In this document: positions 59,660-64,000 of the stretch, piece after piece
Numbering within the stretch: position 1 is the stretch's first letter
How the letters are laid out: each line of letters starts with the position of its first letter
NCBI GenBank assembly: GCA_031553595.1
Contig: JAVBLI010000005.1
Location: 186,001 to 250,000 of the forward strand
DNA: 64,000 nt
Direction: 5' to 3'
DNA from: RGIG3701 sp031553595
GTDB lineage: Bacteria; Planctomycetota; Planctomycetia; Pirellulales; Thermoguttaceae
Program-made: the position numbers and the translations under genes
Notes under the pieces: model-generated
Told to the model about the DNA's origin: nothing
The model's input: only the letters and a program-made list of their open reading frames with translations
Database searches by the model: none

Positions 59660-60646
59660 TTACACCTCCCTGTGGCACGCCACCTGATGTGTCTCACCGA
59701 TTAAAACAGGCCGCTCTTCGAGGCACCGCGCATGGACGTACGGACACCGCGGCGCGAAGGCGCACTGTCGGGGCGTGCCGTCTTTTTCCAGGACTTCCGC
59801 CGAGCCGACTTCCCCCGCCAGCATCTGCCGCTGCCGTTTCCGCTGCTGGACCGGATCCGGAATCGGCACCGCGGACAGCAGGGCTTGCGTGTACGGATGC
59901 CGGGGATTTTCGTAAATGGCATGCGTTCGGGCCACCTCCACCAGCCGCCCGAGGTACATGACGCCGATGCGGTCCGAAATGTGCCGCACGACGGAAAGAT
60001 CGTGCGCGATGAAGACGTACGACAGTTGCAGCTCCGCTTTCAAATCCTGCAGGAGGTTCACAACTTGGGCCTGGATGGAAACGTCCAGGGCGGAGACCGC
60101 CTCATCACAAAAAATCAGTTCCGGCTGCACCGCCAGTGCCCGCGCGATACCGATCCGCTGACGCTGCCCCCCGGAAAACTCATGCGGATACCGATTCAAA
60201 TACCGCGGATCCAACCCCACACGATCCATGAGCTGCATCACCCGCAACGGCCGTTCGGCACGCGGATACAGCCGGAAAATTTCCATCGGCTCCGAAATAA
60301 TCCGCCCCACCGTCATCCGCGGGTCCAGAGACGCGTACGGGTCCTGAAAAATCATCTGTAACTTCCGCCGAAACGCGGACGTCCGAAATTCCGGCAAGTC
60401 GCGCGCGGGCGTGCCATTCCAGAACATCTCGCCGCCCGTGGGCTTCACCAGCCCCAGCACGGAACGCGCAACTGTGGATTTTCCGCATCCGCTTTCACCC
60501 ACCAGGCCGAACGTCTCACCACGGTTCACATGAAAATTCACGCCGTCCACCGCCCGCACATCGCCGTGCTGCCGCCGGAACACGCTGCCGCGCGTGAACG
60601 GGAAATACACTTTCCAGTCGCGGATTTCGAACAGCGGAGCGGTCAT
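59660..60646 (-). CDS. Oligopeptide/dipeptide ABC transporter ATP-binding protein (OppF-like)
   Basis: The 328-residue protein has Walker A GESGCGKST (50-58), the ABC signature FSGGQRQRIGIARAL, Walker B ELIFCDEA and a C-terminal CAFAPRCPYVHARC motif of the Opp/Dpp ATPases. I chose the ATG at 60644-60646, with AAGG eight bases before it. OppF-type ATPases normally pair with OppD and two permeases, but none of these adjoins it. It begins five bases after the UDG gene stop and seems co-transcribed with it. An orphan OppF may serve a transporter encoded elsewhere. Confidence 0.92.
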   Translation of the reverse strand: MTAPLFEIRDWKVYFPFTRGSVFRRQHGDVRAVDGVNFHVNRGETFGLVGESGCGKSTVARSVLGLVKPTGGEMFWNGTPARDLPEFRTSAFRRKLQMIFQDPYASLDPRMTVGRIISEPMEIFRLYPRAERPLRVMQLMDRVGLDPRYLNRYPHEFSGGQRQRIGIARALAVQPELIFCDEAVSALDVSIQAQVVNLLQDLKAELQLSYVFIAHDLSVVRHISDRIGVMYLGRLVEVARTHAIYENPRHPYTQALLSAVPIPDPVQQRKRQRQMLAGEVGSAEVLEKDGTPRQCAFAPRCPYVHARCLEERPVLIGETHQVACHREV

Positions 60647-60651
60647 GCACT

Positions 60652-61287
60652 TTACCTTTTCAACATTCCTGTTTCCCGGAAAATTTTCTCGTAAATCTTC
60701 ACTTTTTCGGAAAACGCCAGCGGATACGCCCGCGAGGAGGATGGGAAACGCGCGAATTTCACGGCCAGGCCATTTAACGTAAACTCCATCACCGCCCCGA
60801 CTTGCGGCTTCTGAACTCGGCACGTTTCCGCAAAAAAAGCCGCCACCGTGTCCGCGGCTTTCTCCCCCGTCACCGCCAGCGTGTGACACGCGGGAATTTT
60901 ATTCAGCAGGCCGATTAAATCCACCGGCGTCACCACTTCCAGCAGCGCGTCCGACGCATTTTTTTTCGTCCGTACCACTTCCAGCGCCGCGTCATAAAGG
61001 CCAATTTTCTGCCGGGTTAAAAACGCTTCGATTTTTTTACGGTCAAAAATTTTCCGCACTTTTCCACCCGAAAGCGGCACACCGTCATGCAGAAAATGCT
61101 CTTTCTCACCGAAAAACACCGCTCCCAGAATCCGCCAGAAATCGTTCTGGAGATTCGGATAAAAAAACTCCATGCACCACCGGGCACGCGGCGGCGGAAA
61201 GCTGCCCAGAATCAGTATCTCCGTCCCGGCCGGCAAAAACGGTGGCCACGGATGGCGCTCAATGATAATATCCCGACTCTCCTTCAC
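60652..61287 (-). CDS. Uracil-DNA glycosylase superfamily protein (hypoxanthine-DNA glycosylase-like)
   Basis: The 211-residue protein has the UDG-fold start ILGSFPPPRARWCMEFFYPN and NDFWRILGAVFFG, in place of the GSMPG...QYYG...FW box of family 6 hypoxanthine-DNA glycosylases. The end FARFPSSSRAYPLAFSEK corresponds to the intercalating-loop motif (PSSS/SPA). A role in excising uracil or hypoxanthine from DNA is inferred. The gene lies between DUF4261 and oppF with short gaps, which suggests co-transcription but not functional linkage. Confidence 0.78.
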   Translation of the reverse strand: MKESRDIIIERHPWPPFLPAGTEILILGSFPPPRARWCMEFFYPNLQNDFWRILGAVFFGEKEHFLHDGVPLSGGKVRKIFDRKKIEAFLTRQKIGLYDAALEVVRTKKNASDALLEVVTPVDLIGLLNKIPACHTLAVTGEKAADTVAAFFAETCRVQKPQVGAVMEFTLNGLAVKFARFPSSSRAYPLAFSEKVKIYEKIFRETGMLKR

Positions 61288-61305
61288 GATTTCACTCTCT
61301 CAGTT

Positions 61306-62121
61306 TCACTCCGGCGGCGGCTCATCAAAATGAAGCTGAATCACCTCAGCCGTGCGCCCACGCCTCGTTTCCGCCGCACTCCGTTCATGACTCACCCAGA
61401 ACCGGCTTTCCTCCGTGTGCCCGAACGTCTGTTTATCCTCCAGCACGACGCCGTTTTCAATCACGGAATGCGAAAGATTAAACAGCCAGTCCAGCACCCA
61501 GCGTGGCTCGCGGGGGGAGTGCGGAATCTCCATTTCCATCAGCGAAAACCGCTCCAGCCCGAACGTCGCATACGTAATCGTCCGCTCTTCCGGATGCGGA
61601 ATGATCCGAAAATCCACCCACAGATCCACGGGCAGCGTCTGCCGGTTCATCCCTTCCATGCGCGCCAGAAAATCCTCCGGGTGAAAAATCTTCCCGGCAT
61701 GATTCCAGTAAACACCCACCGCGTCCGTATTCTTCACCACCGCGCGAACCAGGCATGTTAGTAGCAGGGCCGCGTCCAGGGCGTCCAGATGCTCGCCCTC
61801 CGGCTGAATAGCCACCGCGATCTGCCGACGCATTTTCAGCATCTGCATCCCCGCTTCCGGCCAGTGCCACGCCCGCTTACACACCGCGATTAACTCGTCC
61901 GTGGGGAGAATGGCCGACTGCGGATTTTCATCCGATTTAATCAGGGACACCGCCAGCGTGGCGTGCGGCGTGCGAAACACACCATGCCCCGCTTCCTCCG
62001 AAAACCACGGAAATTCCAGCGTTTCATACCCCGTCACGCGGTTCATTTCCTGAAAAATCGCCTCCAGCGGCGGGAGGTTTTCAGACGCCACGATGATCGT
62101 CGCGATCCACGGCTGCTGCAT
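61306..62121 (-). CDS. DUF4261-like protein
   Basis: The 271-residue soluble protein resembles DUF4261 proteins: an N-terminal sandwich with IATIIVASENLPPLEAIFQE and VSLIKSDENP, a central LLLTCLVRAVVKNTDAVGVYWNHAG and a C-terminal DFRIIPHPEERTITYATFGL. The function of the family is unknown; in other bacteria these proteins often lie near secretion or phage-related loci, which is not the case here. It starts three bases after the plsC stop. Confidence 0.72.
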   Translation of the reverse strand: MQQPWIATIIVASENLPPLEAIFQEMNRVTGYETLEFPWFSEEAGHGVFRTPHATLAVSLIKSDENPQSAILPTDELIAVCKRAWHWPEAGMQMLKMRRQIAVAIQPEGEHLDALDAALLLTCLVRAVVKNTDAVGVYWNHAGKIFHPEDFLARMEGMNRQTLPVDLWVDFRIIPHPEERTITYATFGLERFSLMEMEIPHSPREPRWVLDWLFNLSHSVIENGVVLEDKQTFGHTEESRFWVSHERSAAETRRGRTAEVIQLHFDEPPPE

Positions 62122-62124
62122 GCT

Positions 62125-62775
62125 TCACCTCTTCTTCCTGGCCTGCGACGCTTCCACGATCAGCGCTCGCACGCGCGTTTCCACCATTTCCAGAAGTTCC
62201 TGCTCCGGCATTTCCTGCACCACGTCCGGCATGATCGGCTCCCCGTACATCACCGTGACACATCCCCAGCGCGGCTTCTGCCCGCGTGGCATGGCCTCCC
62301 CCGCCCCCGAAATTCCACACGGCACAATTGCCGCCTTCGCGCGTTTCGCCAGCGAAATAAACCCTGCGTGAAACGGTAGCAGCTCTCCGTCCGAGCGCGT
62401 GCCCTCCGGAAAAATGACCACCGCTTCCCCGTCTTTCAGACGTTTCAGCGTCTGCTTCACCCCGCCCAGGCCGCTGCCCTCCAGACTCACCGGGTATGCG
62501 TTCAGCATCCGGATCCATAACGTAAACAGCCGTTTCCCCAGCGTGGCGTTACTGAAAAGCGTCTCGCGGGCCATGAAATTACACATCCGCGGCGTCCCCA
62601 CCCCCAGCAGCGGCGGGTCCAGAAAACTTTCATGATTCGCCACGATCAGCACCGGCCCACTTTTCGGCACCCGTTTTGGGTAAAAATAACGCGCCGAGAA
62701 ACGGATCAGAAAATACAGTCCCACCACGTACTGCATGGTCACGTAAAAACAGTGGTGTAAAAACGATTTTCGCAT
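62125..62775 (-). CDS. plsC: 1-acyl-sn-glycerol-3-phosphate acyltransferase
   Basis: PlsC adds the second acyl chain to lysophosphatidate to make phosphatidate, at the cytoplasmic membrane. The 216-residue protein has the HX4D box in NHESFLD (His48, Asp53) and the FPEGTRS substrate motif near 119. A hydrophobic N-terminal segment (about 12-25) anchors it. The gene follows cmk with a 17-base gap, an arrangement common in many bacteria and also seen as a fusion-like operon. Confidence 0.95.
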   Translation of the reverse strand: MRKSFLHHCFYVTMQYVVGLYFLIRFSARYFYPKRVPKSGPVLIVANHESFLDPPLLGVGTPRMCNFMARETLFSNATLGKRLFTLWIRMLNAYPVSLEGSGLGGVKQTLKRLKDGEAVVIFPEGTRSDGELLPFHAGFISLAKRAKAAIVPCGISGAGEAMPRGQKPRWGCVTVMYGEPIMPDVVQEMPEQELLEMVETRVRALIVEASQARKKR

Positions 62776-62792
62776 GGCTCGCCTATATTTTT

Positions 62793-63458
62793 TTACGGTT
62801 TATGATATTCAGGATACTTCGCGCGAACTGCCGCGACGATTTTCGCCACCACTTCCTCCGCGGTCATGCCGTCCGAATTTATGAGCGCCGCGTCCGGCGC
62901 CGGTTTCAGGGGCGCGATTTTCCGCTGCGAATCTTCCCGGTCGCGCTGGATGATTCCCGCCAGAATTCCCTCATAATCCGCCGCTTCCCCCTGCGCACAC
63001 TTCTGGCGGAACCGCCGCCGGGCACGTTCTTCGGGGGAGGCGTCCAGGAAAAACTTAAACGCCGCGTCCGGAAACACCACCGTTCCCTGCTCACGCCCTT
63101 CCGCCACGCAATCCTGCGCCATGCCGAACTCCCGCTGCATGCACGACAAAATATCCCGCACGCCCGGGTTTTCCGCAGAGTATTTCGTCACCGCCGTCAC
63201 CGGCAGGCTTTCCACTTCCACGGAAACGTCTTCGCCGTCCACGAAAATTCGCGGCCCGTTAAACTCCAGCTTCATCTTCTCGGCCACACGCACCAGCGCC
63301 GCATGGTCCGCCCAGTCCACCCCCGCACGCATGCCCGCCAGCGCCACCGCGCGGTACATCGCGCCGGTTTTCAGGTACGAAATCCCCAGCGTTTTCGCCA
63401 CCATTCCCGCCACGGTACTTTTTCCGGAGCCGGCCGGGCCGTCAATCGTGATGACCAT
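62793..63458 (-). CDS. cmk: Cytidylate kinase
   Basis: Cmk phosphorylates CMP and dCMP with ATP. The 221-residue protein starts with ITIDGPAGSGKSTVAGMVA, holding the P-loop (7-15), then GAMYRAVAL, a CMP-binding region with EGREQGTVVFPDAAFKFFLD, and the lid RRRFRQKCAQG. The length fits. It is preceded by an AT-rich gap of 98 bases after the phenylacetate-CoA ligase gene and begins the cmk-plsC run. Confidence 0.96.
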   Translation of the reverse strand: MVITIDGPAGSGKSTVAGMVAKTLGISYLKTGAMYRAVALAGMRAGVDWADHAALVRVAEKMKLEFNGPRIFVDGEDVSVEVESLPVTAVTKYSAENPGVRDILSCMQREFGMAQDCVAEGREQGTVVFPDAAFKFFLDASPEERARRRFRQKCAQGEAADYEGILAGIIQRDREDSQRKIAPLKPAPDAALINSDGMTAEEVVAKIVAAVRAKYPEYHKP

Positions 63459-63556
63459 GAATTTTAAAATTCTGATAAAAATATGATTTTACACACACAG
63501 AATGTGATAACATGCGAAATATAAAGAGGAATTTCCACCAAAATCCCTCCACTCTC

Positions 63557-64000
63557 TCACATCTCCCGCTGATCCAGCACGCGCTGGAGTTTCCCTTCAC
63601 TGCGTTTCAGCGTCCGGGGTGTCACGAGCGTGATCTTCACCCGCAGGCCGATAATCCGCTCCACCGCATGCACCAGATCATTCTGGAGTTTTTCGTAAGA
63701 CGAGACGATATCCCCGTCAAACAATTCATTATCAATTTCCACCAGCACTTCCACGTGGTCCAGGCCGCCGACGCGCGTCAGGATGATCTGATAATGCGGC
63801 AGCGTGCCCTCCACTTTCATGATGGCCGTCTCGATCTGGGAGGGGAACACGTTCACGCCGCGGATAATGAGCATGTCATCACTGCGGCGCGAGATGCGGT
63901 GAATCCGGCGGATGGTGCGTCCGCACGGGCACGGTTCCGTCTCAATTTTCGTTATGTCCCGCGTCCGGTACCGCAGCATGGGCATGGCTCGCTTATTGAG
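63557..64000 (-). CDS. Phenylacetate-CoA ligase, N-terminus cut by window edge
   Basis: The visible 147 residues are the C-terminal part of an AMP-forming ligase of the PaaK type. MLRYRTRDITKIETEPCPCG and RISRRSDDMLIIRGVNVFPS are highly characteristic (adenylate hinge and RxxD). The end has the lysine-containing GKLQRVLDQREM. The frame continues open through base 64000 (LNKRAM before the first visible Met), so the start is outside. It would activate phenylacetate or a related aromatic acid with CoA and ATP. The function in this organism is inferred from family only. Confidence 0.9.
   Translation of the reverse strand, partial: LNKRAMPMLRYRTRDITKIETEPCPCGRTIRRIHRISRRSDDMLIIRGVNVFPSQIETAIMKVEGTLPHYQIILTRVGGLDHVEVLVEIDNELFDGDIVSSYEKLQNDLVHAVERIIGLRVKITLVTPRTLKRSEGKLQRVLDQREM

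Overview
The window is a GC-rich stretch of bacterial chromosome, most likely from a planctomycete, possibly of an anaerobic or host-associated lineage. The assignment rests on gene content: two secreted DUF1080 (3-keto-disaccharide hydrolase) proteins, a PEP-CTERM anchored repeat protein, paired SUMF1/FGE-fold exported proteins, a DUF4416 protein, a squalene-hopene cyclase family protein, a signal peptidase I with a zinc-ribbon insertion, and a GH106-like sugar hydrolase with a discoidin domain. A two-domain superoxide reductase (desulfoferrodoxin) suits an oxygen-sensitive organism. No phage, conjugative element, transposase, rRNA operon or CRISPR array is visible. The phylum call is an inference.

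Layout. Bases 1-2553: clpP (cut by the left edge), a second clpP and tig, all on the minus strand and driven by a near-consensus promoter; then tRNA-Gly. Bases 3134-7825: two DUF1080 proteins, a small membrane protein, a lipoprotein, tRNA-Asn, DUF4416 and a flavodoxin-fold oxidoreductase. Bases 7936-11838: a minus-strand run of one membrane protein and three diverged DUF3592-like paralogues, followed by a large PEP-CTERM protein. Bases 14778-25121: a tight minus-strand run of AddB-like nuclease, squalene-hopene cyclase, S1C protease, oligoendopeptidase F and UbiD decarboxylase. Bases 25332-33914: MFS carrier, DegT aminotransferase, a beta-CASP metallo-hydrolase overlapping a PD-(D/E)XK nuclease, formyl-THF cyclo-ligase, glycosyltransferase, signal peptidase I and a DEDD exonuclease. 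Bases 33969-43003: GH106-like hydrolase, asnS, superoxide reductase, BtuF-like lipoprotein and two SUMF1 paralogues. Bases 43032-52385: HemY, TauE/SafE permease, LysM protein, two SufR-like regulators, FGGY kinase, A-type Fe-S carrier, Nudix and QueA. Bases 52516-64000: Spy-like protein, a COG3014/LpoB lipoprotein pair, a deoxyribosyltransferase-like protein, FHA protein, Na/Pi transporter with PhoU, and the run cmk-plsC-DUF4261-UDG-oppF-yqeG, ending in a truncated phenylacetate-CoA ligase.

The most distinctive feature is the noncoding DNA. At least three structured repeat families occupy the gaps between genes: (1) a palindrome of about 115-130 bp (core GACCGGAT...ATCCGGTC, outer CAGCAGCCGGGA...TCCCGGCTGCTG) in four full copies plus one half copy, always just 3' of genes; (2) a longer palindrome built on GTGAATCGCC / GGCGATTCAC arms in two copies; (3) inverted pairs of short tandem repeats whose unit differs from locus to locus while the architecture stays the same. 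The most interesting protein-level candidate is the overlapping pair of a PD-(D/E)XK nuclease-like protein and a beta-CASP metallo-beta-lactamase protein at 28007-29988.
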